A stretch of DNA of 64,000 nt from Syngnathus acus (lineage: Eukaryota; Chordata; Actinopteri; Syngnathiformes; Syngnathidae). Below, one piece after another: positions 1 to 11,372 of this stretch. A model generated the notes under the pieces. It saw only the letters and a list, made by a program, of their open reading frames with translations. It had not been told where the DNA came from and made no database searches. A program made the translations under genes and the position numbers. The stretch lies in contig NC_051094.1 in NCBI RefSeq assembly GCF_901709675.1, positions 4,615,001 through 4,679,000 on the forward strand. Direction: 5' to 3'. Within the stretch, counting starts at the first letter, position 1. The number at the start of each line of letters is the position of its first letter.

Positions 1-127
1 AGCCAAAACGGCGCCAACGCCCCGGAGGAACCCGAGGGACGCCGCCCACGACGAGAGGCAGCGGCCCGCGGATGGCGGCTTCACCGACAGCCGGTGGCCC
101 ACCACGTACTCGCAAGTGGAGAGATGA
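1..127 (+). CDS. 3' end of an unidentified plus-strand gene (left edge, partial)
   Basis: Reading from base 2, there is an open frame up to a TGA at 125-127. Nearly all its codons end in G or C, as in the confirmed exons elsewhere in this window, while the flanking DNA is AT-rich. It would encode about 41 residues rich in Arg, Pro and Asp, ending in TYSQVER. Frame 1 is also open, to a TAG at 250-252, but its third positions are mixed, so frame 2 is preferred. I do not recognise the product. In human 4q13.3 the neighbour of NPFFR2 on this side is ADAMTS3, transcribed in the orientation seen here, so the C-terminal tail of adamts3 is a reasonable guess from gene order only. A possible poly(A) signal, AATAAA, lies near 2317-2322. 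Confidence 0.35.
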   Translation, partial: AKTAPTPRRNPRDAAHDERQRPADGGFTDSRWPTTYSQVER

Positions 128-2911
128 AAGTGCCGCCTTCGTTTAATGGGACTACGCAGACACAGCAGCTTCATCCTTCACCCGCTAACATCGACGACGA
201 CGTCCTCATCAAAGACACAAACAAAGAGGTGCTGGTTCACTTTGTTATTTAGAGTTACCGAGCTGTCGTAGATAGGAAGCCAGAGCAGTTATTTCACAAA
301 GGGCACAAACATTTCAAGGGATTTTTGTCAAACACAAAACCATTCAAATCACACATAGGAGCAATGAAACTCTTTCCGGATGTCAAACAGAAACCTCACT
401 TTATTTTTCTTTAATGTTGAGCAACAAAAGTTCTTGCTGTCATAACATGCGGAAACGACCCTAACAATGTTGAGATGAAAATCGGATCATTTTTAACACA
501 CATCAAAGCCAACAAAGTTCCTCGAAAATCCACCGTGTGTTATCATCGGAGAATTTAGTCTCGATAAACATACGCGTTTGAATAAATATCAACTCGGAAA
601 GGCCGTTTGCTGTAAAAATACATATAGTTCTGGACATCAAAGCTAATTTAGTCATCAATGACCCTAATAGGTTTGACTTTTATATATAAAAAAATATATA
701 TATTTAGTCTTCAATGAGACTTAAGCGATTTCCCCAAACATCAAGGACAGATACCTTTTTGAGAAAAGCAAGGGACACACGTTGGGAGACAAATTGGACT
801 TTTAAGAACTTGTGTGTCTTATAAGACATCAAAGATAATTTAAAGTCTACAATGAACCTTTTAAAAAATCAAAAACAACTACTCTTGAGAGAAGTAACAA
901 AATGTCCCATTCAATTTAGTCCCTACAAACAGAATCATACCTGTTTTCATAAATATTAAATGATATTTATTGTTGCGATTTATTGTCTTCTTGAACATCA
1001 AAGGCAGTTGCTCTTTTTATTCAAATCAAAATTCTGCATATGGCATACTTAGTACAAGGTGATATGGAATTATGACATGACAATGATTTTGTATTTACAA
1101 ACTGGATACATTTTCTCCTTTACCATCTCAGTGTTTAACAATATGAAACTGTTAACATATGTGTTTGTACCTACCTGGATGTAGCAGCTGTAACTTTCCA
1201 AAGCTACAGCCACAGCTAGCTTTGTCTTAGCTTCACTCACTGAAAAGGATTTTTGATGAAAACAACGCACAACAGCTACACGTTTGCCGAAAGTATTCTC
1301 TACTTACACATTAGCATGTTTAGCATGTGCTAACAGTCATCCGCCTAGCATGGGTGGATTTTACAAATGATTTTGATTTACCATGGTGCAACACAATTGG
1401 CACAAAACCGGCTGCCAATCTTTTACCTTCATTAGCGTCTCGAGCAAGTCGCTCCCATCTTTACCCTGAACTAACATCTTTAGCATCCTAATGTGATCAC
1501 AAGTGTTGATCATTTGGATGGGCGTTTTCACAATTTTTTTGGATTAACAATGACAAATGGAATATTCCGAACCTCCTTCCAGAGAATTCATATTTGATAC
1601 TTGAATACATGCTAGAATTAAATGTAGTGTCTCGCTATATCTGCCCATTTCTTCCGTTTATAGCTTGGCTTTGCTCACGTCCAACATTTTAGCAATGATC
1701 GAAATGGCGTTTTTGATGACTGAAGAAGACAACACGAAGAAAAACAGAAAACAACAACGGATTTCCTCACAAGCACGCCATGCATCTGACTGCAATAAAA
1801 ACACAACACAACAATGTACAACAATGTATAGTACGTGTATATAGATAGCATTGAGTGCAAACATATTTATTGAAGGGCGGTGCTGATTGCGCAATAACAT
1901 TTTTTTTACTTTTCCAGTAAGATTCTCATTTTTAAATTTTTTAAATGATTTTTTTTTTTTTTTAAGTGTACTAGGATAGAACTGACATTGTTTTTTGCAA
2001 ACAATTAGATGTAAATATACACGCTCAATTTTGAGATGTTTGTCACCAGGCTGTCTTTTCACAGCTGTTTTTGTTTGTAGCAACTGACCCGACGAGCGCT
2101 TCACGCTAACCGCTAGTGTAGTTGTTAGCTGCGCGTCGCTGCCGAGCTTTGTAATGACGCTAGTCGCGCAGGACAAAACCCCTGAGCCTCCTTCCAGTAC
2201 TGTATCCATACAACCTGTGCATTGTCATGTCTCCATTGTGCTTGTCTTGTGTATTTTGTGTAGATTCAAGTGTACACTACTACTGATGCTGTTTGTTGGA
2301 ATGGGGAGCACATAGCAATAAAGAATAGGATCAACATGGCCGCCTCGCCGCTCTTTGTGATTTTTGTTTTTTATTAGTCAATGGATATAAAAGATAATAG
2401 TTCTTTGTGAATTACAGATATTAACATTGATAGTTACCATGGCAAGCCAAATCACCCACCTACAAATATAGGCGGACTCGACAGGACAGTCACGTAGCAT
2501 TAGCACTAGCATCGATGCTAATGTCGTCCAGTGTTTTGTGCAATGATTGGTTCTATCATTAGCCACGAGTGTATTTTGCAGTGAAATTTAAAAAAAAAAA
2601 AATTGCTTTACACATTCGGTGAGTAATCTCCCATAGCTTATTTAGTCGGTTCCTTTCACTTAATTTAAGACAATGAAAGCGCCTGCTGTGTAATTTGCTG
2701 CATGATGTGATTGTTTGTTCGTGTTTTAAGCAACTGCCTGCAAAGCACACAACACACAAACGGAACGTCTCACTGGCAATAAAATTAATATTCCATTATG
2801 GCCCAATTGTATAGCTGGAAAAAGAGATGGAGCTAATATAGGGGGATTATTCTGCTTGTTTTATGTAAACCATTTTAATACCGTAGATGACGTCCCACTT
2901 GGTTGCATGGC

Positions 2912-2928
2912 GTCCCTCTGCTGGTATT
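2912..2928 (-). promoter_or_regulatory. CTCF-like motif
   Basis: On the minus strand the bases read ACCAGCAGAGGGACGCC. This fits the CTCF core consensus CCASYAGRKGGCRS apart from one core C-to-A change. It is a motif match by eye only. Such matches occur by chance and inside dispersed repeats. Confidence 0.25.
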
Positions 2929-4047
2929 TGTGTAGCAGCAGATGGACTCTTCTTATAAAGTGCAAAGGGATTAGCAGAGAAAGAGAAAGTGGATTTCCAT
3001 AAGACGGCAGAATACGGATGTTGCTTCCAATTCTTCAGAAAAGGGAAAAATGAATGAAATGAAACCAAGAAGCGAGTGCAACTGGGAATCGGGTGAGGAA
3101 GCGGCTGATGCCTCTTGAGAAATGGGAAGAGACAAAGCTGTCAGGCAGCAGCAATGTGAGCAAGGCAAGGCGGCTCACAGCAAAAATGAGGAATGGGGTG
3201 ATAAAGATGAGGCAGCCAGGAGGTGCAAGCCAGGAAGCTTTTTAACTTTTCAGATCAGAGTGAAATAGCGAATATGTTTTTCACACTTTAAGGTGAAGGA
3301 AAGTGTCCGTCATTGCGGTCATATTCATGATGGAAAAAACTTCTGAAAGTTTCACATTTTATTATAGTATTCATTATATTATATTATATTATAAAGCAGT
3401 ATATATGTATATCAAAGTCAAAGTCTGCTTTATTATATATATATATATATGTATAATTTTTTTTTTTTTTTTTGCAGTATAGATTAGTGTTATTTGGGGG
3501 GGGGGTATACAATTTCATTTTAATTGTGTTGTTACAATCTGCTTACATCGGGGCCACTGCGTTAATTTACATAAATGTGACTGATGGGTTCAAGTGTGAA
3601 AAAAACCCAGAAAAAGACAACAACTGGGCAGTTCAATAAAACACCAAGGTTGGGCGCATTTGTACCAACCCCAAAGGCATTTATGGGCCCGATCTTTGCG
3701 TCGTTGTCGTCGCACGGCCTGCTACATTGTTTCCAACTACTTTGTAGCGTTACATGTTCGAATATTGCAGCACAAAAACAATAGAAAATCGATTGTGGCC
3801 TATGGCTATAAAACATACATCCATTCAATAACTAAAATGTCATGCTAAGGCTATATCATCAATACATTTTAGTGTACATGTACGGCAGAATGCCTTTCAA
3901 ATCAATTGTGTCCTTGCCCTGACCTATAGGACTACCAACGAAGGCCCGATTTTGCCACGCACCAGCTTCCTTAACGTAAACTCCCTTTTGTTTATTGCGA
4001 GCACATCATAGCATTACTAAGGCAAATATCTCTCACCCACTATGTCT

Positions 4048-4112
4048 ATGTGAAGCCCTTTGAGACTGCTTGTGATTTAGGGCTATACAAATAAACTTGA
4101 CTTGACTTGACA
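4048..4112 (+). repeat. Teleost retroposon 3' tail ending in TTGAC repeats
   Basis: The segment reads GTGAAGCCCTTTGAGACTGC, then an A/T-rich linker with ACAAATAAACTTGACTTGAC. This is the typical 3' end of a very common fish SINE/LINE-type retroposon with a short tandem tail. A related 'CAAAGTCTGCTTTATT' tail occurs in the opposite sense at about 3413-3432 and 41796-41812. Only tails are visible; no body or open frame remains. Confidence 0.45.
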
Positions 4113-4572
4113 CTCTCAATTCTAATGAGTCATTTCACTTAATGTTTATAAAATCGTCTTGAGCGACGTCACTGGCACAGCCAGCTGGTGGTGGTAAAAA
4201 TGCTCCAAATTGAAAAGCTTTTAATGACTGCCCCAGGAAATAGACCCTTGTGAATATTGTTGTGGCAGTTTCAATGGAATACTTTTCCGCTTGTTTTTTC
4301 CGCCTAAGGGAATGACGTCAAAGTGAGACAAAATAGTGCTGAGATGGAAGGAAATGATGAAAAAAAAAAAGGCTGACTCAAGTGTCTTTTGGGCGGCTGC
4401 GTCAATTTGCATGACAGCGCTGCAGCTGTCTAGAGAGCAGCTCTCAATTTTTCCTTATAATCTGTCTTCTACCTCATGTGATTTGATTTGTACTTTTTTT
4501 TTTCCATTCAGCGTTAAGCTATTCAACAACAAAAACTGTACAGAAAACGAACCCTACCAGAAAAGAAAATCT

Positions 4573-4797
4573 GAAGATCCGACTCACAAACAAAACAGAC
4601 TGTGTTGGTGTTCAGATCTAAATTCCTCTTTGGAAATGGCCAAATTGTCCCTAAAATGGCTGCTTCAAACTAAAATGAAAGAAACTTTGAAGATCCGACT
4701 CACAAACAAAACAGACTGTGTTGGTGTTCAGATCTAAATTCCTCTTTGGAAATGGCCAAATCGTCCCTAAAATGGCTGCTTCAAACTAAAATGAAAG
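4573..4797. repeat. Two-copy tandem duplication, period 116 bp
   Basis: The segment beginning GAAGATCCGACTCACAAAC occurs at 4573 and again at 4689. The two copies are almost identical, with changes such as AAATTG versus AAATCG, which implies a recent duplication. More diverged relatives of its ATGGCTGCTTCAAAC part follow near 4926, 4950 and 5095-5130, so the unit belongs to a dispersed repeat family. Confidence 0.8.
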
Positions 4798-7700
4798 ATG
4801 TCCTGTCTCTTTTGAGACTATTGTGGGTCTTGTTATGATAGATGTGCCTACCAAATCTTATGTTTGAAATTGAACCTGACTTGGGGGCTCAATTCTTTAA
4901 ATGTTCTGGACAATGCTACTGAGCCAAAATGGCCGCTTCAAACCAAAATGGCTGACTTCCTGTGTCTTTTCAAACATGGCTTCTTGAGATGTTTCTGGTG
5001 GTCTAAATATTTAATACTCTTCTCTTTTTGTTAGTCTCTTTTGGAAAGACCTACCTACTAAATGTTATATTGCTAAGTGAACCTGGCTTCAAAACCAAAA
5101 TGGTGTTTTAAACCAAAATGGCTGACTGTGACTTTTTGGGCATGGATATTTTTTTGTGTGTGGCTTTAATCAAGAAATTCCAGGGGGCACTACTGAGGCA
5201 AGATCTGCAATGTTTCCCATTGTTTGCGCGAATAACTGAAACAAAAAGTGGGTTGAAGTCTTTATTATGAATGAGTAAAGAATCGCATCATTTGCATGGT
5301 CGCACCACACACACACACGAGACAAAAATGAAGTGAACATAGCAAGCAATTCAGTCCTCTGTACATACACGAAAATCTCAAATCCAATTAGACGAGTTTG
5401 AAGCAGGAGGCAACCTTTGGCAGGCAGAACGTGAAATCTATACGCACACTTTCACACACATTTGATTGTACACGCAATGATATTTTTTCTTGGTACGTGC
5501 ATATGACGGAGACAAGGTATTGTGGGTAGCCAGTCCATACCGGCTCCGTGGAGAATCCACGATAATCCGATTTAGACTGATCGACTTGTTGCCATGAAGA
5601 ACGTCAAATGTATAAGACACAACATTCCTTTTTTTTTGTTACATACAAACTTCCACGCCTGCAGCTTGAGTGCCTTGTTACAGCTTCGTGTAGCTTAAGA
5701 CGTTAACACTTATTGTATATTGTGATTTTTTTTTTTCGTAACGCATTGTAATCGCTACGTCGTAATCCATTAGCCATCAAAAACTTTCGGTTTCTTTTAT
5801 TTTTGTATGTTTTGTTCCCCTGAAGTCAAGATGCTACATTTTGTAAGTCAATAGCTCAAATCAAGATGTACTAATTGTACTGTCACTTTTAATTTATTTA
5901 AAATCAAATTTTGATAGGTCAGACATGCAAAATATGGAGGACTGAAAGTGCCACAAAAAAATGAATACATCATGAAATGTTTATTTAAAATGCTCATTAA
6001 TTAATTAATTAAATGCCATTTATTAATAAAATATGGAATTAAATTAATCAAGCAAATGAACAAATGCATCATTAATTAATGAATTAGATATCCCATTAAC
6101 CATATATATATATATATACATATATATATAATTTTAATATATTAAAATATAGTAAATAATAAATTAGATGTCTTTAACTTTTTATATATATATATATATA
6201 TTTTTTAGGGTTGCACAATATATTATGTAATATATATTGGCCCATGCAATATGCATATTGCAAAGACATGCAATAAGTTTGCTATGGAATTGTTTGCTTT
6301 TATCTTTTCTATATTTATTTTTTCACCCACAAATAAGTCTGTTTCTGTGCCACGTTAGTGAGGCATGATTATTGCAAAGGTGTGCCATGGCATCCACAAC
6401 ATTTTACTGTATACATATAGTAAAACTGCACTTTTTGAGAGGCCTTTTATAAATTGAACGTAGCCTGTGCAATGGACAGACCTTTTTTGTAGCTACATAG
6501 GCAACGTCTTGGATCTTTGCGTTCCATTTGGGAAAAGTCGAGAGAAAGTTTCTTTTTATCTGGAGGCACAGCAGTTTTTCACCGTTTTGATTCGACTCAG
6601 CCGTCAAATAAAGCAACAGACACCAGTCTAAACCGCCAAGACAATCAATGAGGTAACCATAGATCATGTGATGAGTAGCCCTTCACAAATCAGCAGGACA
6701 ACTATCGTGCCCCGAAATCGTTAAAACACAGCTAGAAATACTACATGACACTAATTCAACACAAACACACACACTCGCACGTTACACGTCCACATGCAGA
6801 CTTGACGCAAGTACTTTCTAAACGTTCATCCACGTTTACAACACCGAAAACATTTTGTAATCTTTTCATTACGTCGCATCACAGGCACAAAAATGCAATA
6901 CATTCCCAAAAAAAAGCACTCTTTTGTTTTTTAATGGACTTTAGTGTCCAGTCATTGTCAGGGAGCTGTTCCTAATATTTTGGCCCTCGTGTTGTTCAAA
7001 ATAATGATTCAGTCCTTTCATTTCAAAAGTTTCTTAACATTTGAGATCTTAAAAATATATCACATACAAAATACAACCTTTTGAATTACTCAGTCATTGT
7101 ATCTTGTTTTATTGTGCTTTTTTTTTTTATTAACTGATCATATTTTAAAAACATGTTTAATCAGTCTAAATAATACGAATAAATAGTTTTTGTATTTCAG
7201 CTGAAATGAATTTGACATGAAATTAATGATCAATTTTTCTTATGGGAACACGAATGTGCACCGAATGACGTGAGATAAAAACGTGGGAACGCAAGAACCA
7301 ACACGGGTGAGAAATTCTTATTTGAGGTGTTGAACACTGCACACAAAGATACCAAGCTGGCAGTGGAGGATCGCTCAGGCAGAAAATTGAGAAAAAAAAA
7401 AAAGCTTGAGGGTGCTGAGTTGTCCAAGTTTAGTTTGTGCAGCACCCAAGTTTACACTGGATGAAAAAAGGATTACAGGTGTTATGACATCATCAGGCCC
7501 TGCTGACCGCCCACATGCTTCGTCGACTTAGTTATGTTCAGCGCTAACCCGCTGTGTATTATGTGAAATATCTTGTCGGGAATATATTTCAAATTGTTTC
7601 CTTTCAGTCTATTCAGCTGGAGACTCTTTTATGATTAATTAATCGTATTTAGTGAAAATGATTCTTGATTGAATCGAACAACTGATTCAAAAGGCATTTT

Positions 7701-8620
7701 TTAGGATATTAAGATCACGTTTATAAACAGTCAGGCATCTTTTTTGTTTTCTCTATCAATTCAAGTAGTACTTAATTTCGAATGAATTAATGAAACACAT
7801 CAAGGCTCCAAAGGTGGATCTAAAAAAAATCAAAAATGTATCCATTTAATCTTAGTCCATGGCCTTACAAAAGAAGGTGGCCATTGAATAAAAAGCTTTC
7901 TCCAGCATTGGCTTCAGCTTTGTAGGCTGATGATGACATAAGAGGCGGATCCGAATGAGTTTCGAGGAGCAATGCGTCCTTTGTTCTTTGCTAGTGCTAA
8001 CAGACAAAGCCATAATTGGTTACCAAGGTCTCTTTGGAGTACCAAAATGAGCAGAAAATACGTTCCGGCACCCTTCTCTATAATTATTTTACGAATGTCA
8101 GATCTTTCGGCTCTCTGAAATGCAGCAAAATCGAAACAAAAGTGAAGAAATGTTTGTGGATCACCCCAAATTGGTTTTGTTTGGATTGGTTAGCTTAGCA
8201 CGCTTTTTCTTGGTCCATGGAGTAAGATGTCTGGAAAAATAAGATTATTTTGATTGTGGGGTGGAGGTTTCCATTCTAAGAGCATCTTTCTAGATCCTCC
8301 CACCAGTTGTTAGCTTAGCAGGCTAGTTTGTTTTAGTCGATACTGTTTCAGTAGCTTTGAACGTGATCCCACTAAGCATCCGCAAACAACAAAACATACC
8401 TGCAAAGTGCTATGAAGTTGGCAGAGGTAATGACTTATTCCTCCTTCTGAAATCTGCATTGCACATTGTTGAGGATTTGCCTTTATACATTTATACATGA
8501 AGTTTTTGGGAAGGTCGGTGCCTTCATGAGTTCACAGGGTACGATGCCAGCTCGTCATCATTTCCTTGGAGGTAGCTTCCTGAAGAGATCGGCACTGGGA
8601 CGGAAAAACCACGGGTCGCT

Positions 8621-11372
8621 TTAAATTGACACGGCTGTTACGCCGCCGCTACTGCAGGAGCCCATCTCCAAGTCCTCCAGGACCAGGTCCTGCTCCGCAA
8701 CCTGAGGCACCCGCCTAGAGCTGCTTTTGTCCAGGCTGTTCAGCGAGATGGGCTCAACGGAAGTCTGCGCGTTATTGGCCGGCAGCACCGAGTTGGGCTG
8801 CAACCGGTGCGAGTACGTTTTCTTCCGCTGTCCGTCAGCCGCGCACAGGCTGAACTTGAACACCACCTGGAAACCCCGGCGGAAGTTCTCGTTGAAGAAT
8901 CCGTAGATGATGGGGTTGACGCTGCTGTTGAAAAAGGCCAGCCAGTGGGCGAAGGGGTAGATGTAGATGTTGACGATGCGGTACTGTTGCTCGGTGAGCC
9001 GGGCGTAGTCGCTCAGCATCATGAGGGTCCACAGGGGCAGCCAGGACAGGATGAAGAGCAAGGCGACGATCAGCAGCATCTTGATCACACGCTGCTTCTT
9101 CTTGGAGACGCTGTGGCGGTTGTCGTGACCGGGCTTGCCGCCGGTAGGCATGGCGGTCTTGAAGAGCGTGATGCCGATGCGAGCGTACATCACGACGATG
9201 AGGGACAGCGGAGCCAGGTAGATGTTAGCGAACAAGACGGTGGTGTAAACCTTGCGCATCTCCTGGTTGGGCCAGTTCTCCCTGCACCAGTAAAAAGGAG
9301 TCGTTTTGTTGTCGTAGCCCAGCAGCACCTGGATGCTTTGCTCCTGCGTCACCTGCAGCATCACGCCGGACGGGCACATAATGGATATGGCCAGGACCCA
9401 GATAATGACGATGATTAGGGTGGCGGTGGAGATGGTCAGCTTTTGTTTGAATGGGTAGACGATGCATCGGAATCTGTGGAGGGATGAAAACAAAAGGGAA
9501 TGAGTGAAGGGAAACATTCACTGCCAGTCCAGTGAAAAGAGATATTTGACGTCTATAGCCGTCAATGGCAGTGTTAAATAAGAATCCCGACCGTGGGATG
9601 AAATGGTGCAGGGACTTGTCACATTTGAGATAAACGCAAGTCACCCCCAAAAAAAACTAATGCTGTGATTAAAAGTCAAGGTCTTCTGAAAATAAGTTCG
9701 CAAAGAAGGCGATCCCAGGAGAGCTTGAATCCGAAGCGCTTGACAGACATACGAGATGACACTGCCTTCTCTCAAAGCTCTCCAGACTCTCCCGTCCTTT
9801 CCAGCGGCACCAGACGACCTCGGGCTGGCCTGAATGACAAGAGGCACTACGAAGAGTCTGTCGCTATCGTACCGGCGGCCTTGTCGGTCGGCCCGGCGAC
9901 GTGGCCGCTGTGAAACTCATCGCCAATCAGAAAGAAGGATCAACTGCTGTCATGTGGATTGACGGGGCAACTGGGCTTGAAAGTAGGACACGTCCAGGCG
10001 GACAAAGAACCAAGAACGAGGCGGTGACGATGATGCCAGAGGTTTGTGTCACCCTGTTTGTGATTGATTCTCAACCCTTGGAACGCCACGTACTAGAAAT
10101 GCTAGTACCGGTTATTACCAGAAATAGTACCTGTCCACGGCGATGGCCACCAAAGTGAAGACGGAGGCCGACACGGAGATGCCCTGCACCATGCCGCTCA
10201 TTTTGCACACCAGGCTTCCAAAGGGCCACCCTGAAGGACAGGAGGGACAAGACAGAGGTTTGTATTTACAGGCGCCGGTTGTTGGTCTCACCTTCCATAC
10301 AAATCTTTAATTTGCTGTTTTCTTGTTTTACAGCCCCCACAAAAAAATCTGTTTACTCTTAACTTGCTTCCTCGCGGCTCACTTGCCTCACATCCACCCA
10401 CTTCACCATTTTTATTATTTTTTGCCAAAAAAGCTTGAACTCATTTTTGGCTCCCTTAACCTGCTTCCTCACTCCTTGCAACGAGGTAATTTGAACCAAA
10501 TAATGTTAGGTTTTATTTTATTTATTTTTTTTAGGCAAAGGAAAATTAAGTTGACGTTGCCTTCCTGAGGCACAAAAGCTGATGGCGGTCAATCAGCCTT
10601 TCCTTTCATGTGATCCCCTCACACACATCAAATCTCTCATTATTGGCCAATTATTGGCCTAATAATCATCCAAATGATGTGCGGGAGGTAAGCGCTGTCA
10701 TCAAATAGCCGAGCTTGTTGCCCGTCCTCCACGGCGGAAGATGACGAATTCTCATTGTCGCTAGTGATCTTCTTTTGAAGTTCACAAATGGCGGTCATTA
10801 GAGACAAGAAAGGTCGTGGAAATAATTCCAATTCCAATTAAAGCCGTATGCACCCGGGCGATGCATAGATGGACTCATTAAAAGCTTGACATGCGCAGTA
10901 GCTCCTCGTCAATGCGATGGATGGATGGATGGATGGATGGATGGATGGATGGATGGATGGATGGATGGATGGATGGATGGATGGATGGATGGATGGATGG
11001 ATGGATGGATGGATGGATGGATGGATGGATGGATGGATGGATGGATGGATGGATGGAATATTTACCTGTAATAATGTTATCCAGCAGTGTTGTTGGCATG
11101 CAGAAAATGCCCACCAAGAGGTCACTCACAGCGAGGTTGAGGATGAACAAGTTGGTGACGGTGCGCATGTTGCGGCTACGCAGCACGATGAAACACACCA
11201 CGCCGTTGCCGGCCATGCACACCAGGAAGATGAGCAGGTAGGACACGATGAAGATGGCCGCCGTGGACGGGTGGTGCAGGTAAAAGCCCACGTAGGTCAC
11301 GTTGTTCCTGGGAGGAAGGACGTCTTCCTCCGAGCTGTTGTAAAACGTCCAGTTGTCCAGTTGCTGGTTCAT
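8621..11372 (-). CDS. npffr2: Neuropeptide FF receptor 2-like GPCR
   Basis: This is a class A G-protein-coupled receptor for RFamide peptides (NPFF family) at the plasma membrane. The coding exons are 11372-11066, 10230-10131 and 9473-8621 (307+100+853 nt), giving 419 aa and a stop. All four splice sites are GT-AG and the phases close exactly. The N-terminus carries Asn-glycosylation sequons (NWT, NSS, NVT). TM1 and TM2 ([18 protein letters not shown]) are in exon 1. The GWPFG loop, TM3 and the start of the DRF-type 'DRY' motif (AVDRFRC) span exons 2-3. TM6 has LSWLPLW and TM7 has NPIIY. The start is the ATG at 11372; a TTG six bases upstream is in frame but is not an ATG. A splice acceptor (tccttctcaag) ends 7 nt before the ATG, which predicts an upstream UTR exon. 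NPFFR1 and NPFFR2 are close, and NPFFR2 is chosen because slc4a4 is the neighbour. The a or b teleost paralogue is not resolved. Confidence 0.93.
10916..11057. repeat. (ATGG)n / (CCAT)n microsatellite, about 35 copies
   Basis: This is an uninterrupted tetranucleotide array of roughly 141 bp inside npffr2 intron 1. In the transcribed (minus) strand it begins 9 nt after the intron-1 GT, directly beyond the donor sequence GTAAATATT. Open frames across it (MDGWMDGW or SIHPSIHP) are translations of the repeat and not genes. Confidence 0.97.

Larger units (their letters stand above)
253..8620. other. Intergenic AT-rich DNA with repeats
   Basis: I see no convincing gene here. Open frames are short, rich in Phe/Lys/Ser and lack GC3 bias. 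Contents include AT dinucleotide tracts (3361-3470, 6100-6210), a 116-bp tandem duplication (4573-4797), related copies carrying the AAAATGGC/TTCAAAC motif (about 4920-5130), and a retroposon tail with TTGAC repeats (about 4048-4110). The first 2 kb may include the 3' UTR of the left-edge gene, and the last few hundred bases the 3' UTR of npffr2. Confidence 0.6.

Noticed and set aside
1-252. Frame 1 at the left edge as the coding frame (to TAG at 250-252)
   Set aside because: It is longer, but its third positions are not GC-biased and the part after 127 looks like UTR; frame 2 fits better.
1658-2209. 183-residue minus-strand open frame
   Set aside because: It contains poly-Lys and Phe-rich low-complexity stretches, crosses poly(T) runs, lacks GC3 bias and matches no family I know. 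It is probably chance.
8807-9418. 203-residue plus-strand open frame
   Set aside because: It lies antisense to npffr2 exon 3 and is open only because the exon is GC3-rich. The Asp/Val/His/Gln-rich product is a mirror of the receptor codons.
8621-11372. Assignment as npffr1
   Set aside because: Sequence alone does not exclude it, but linkage to slc4a4, rufy3 and grsf1 matches the NPFFR2 neighbourhood.
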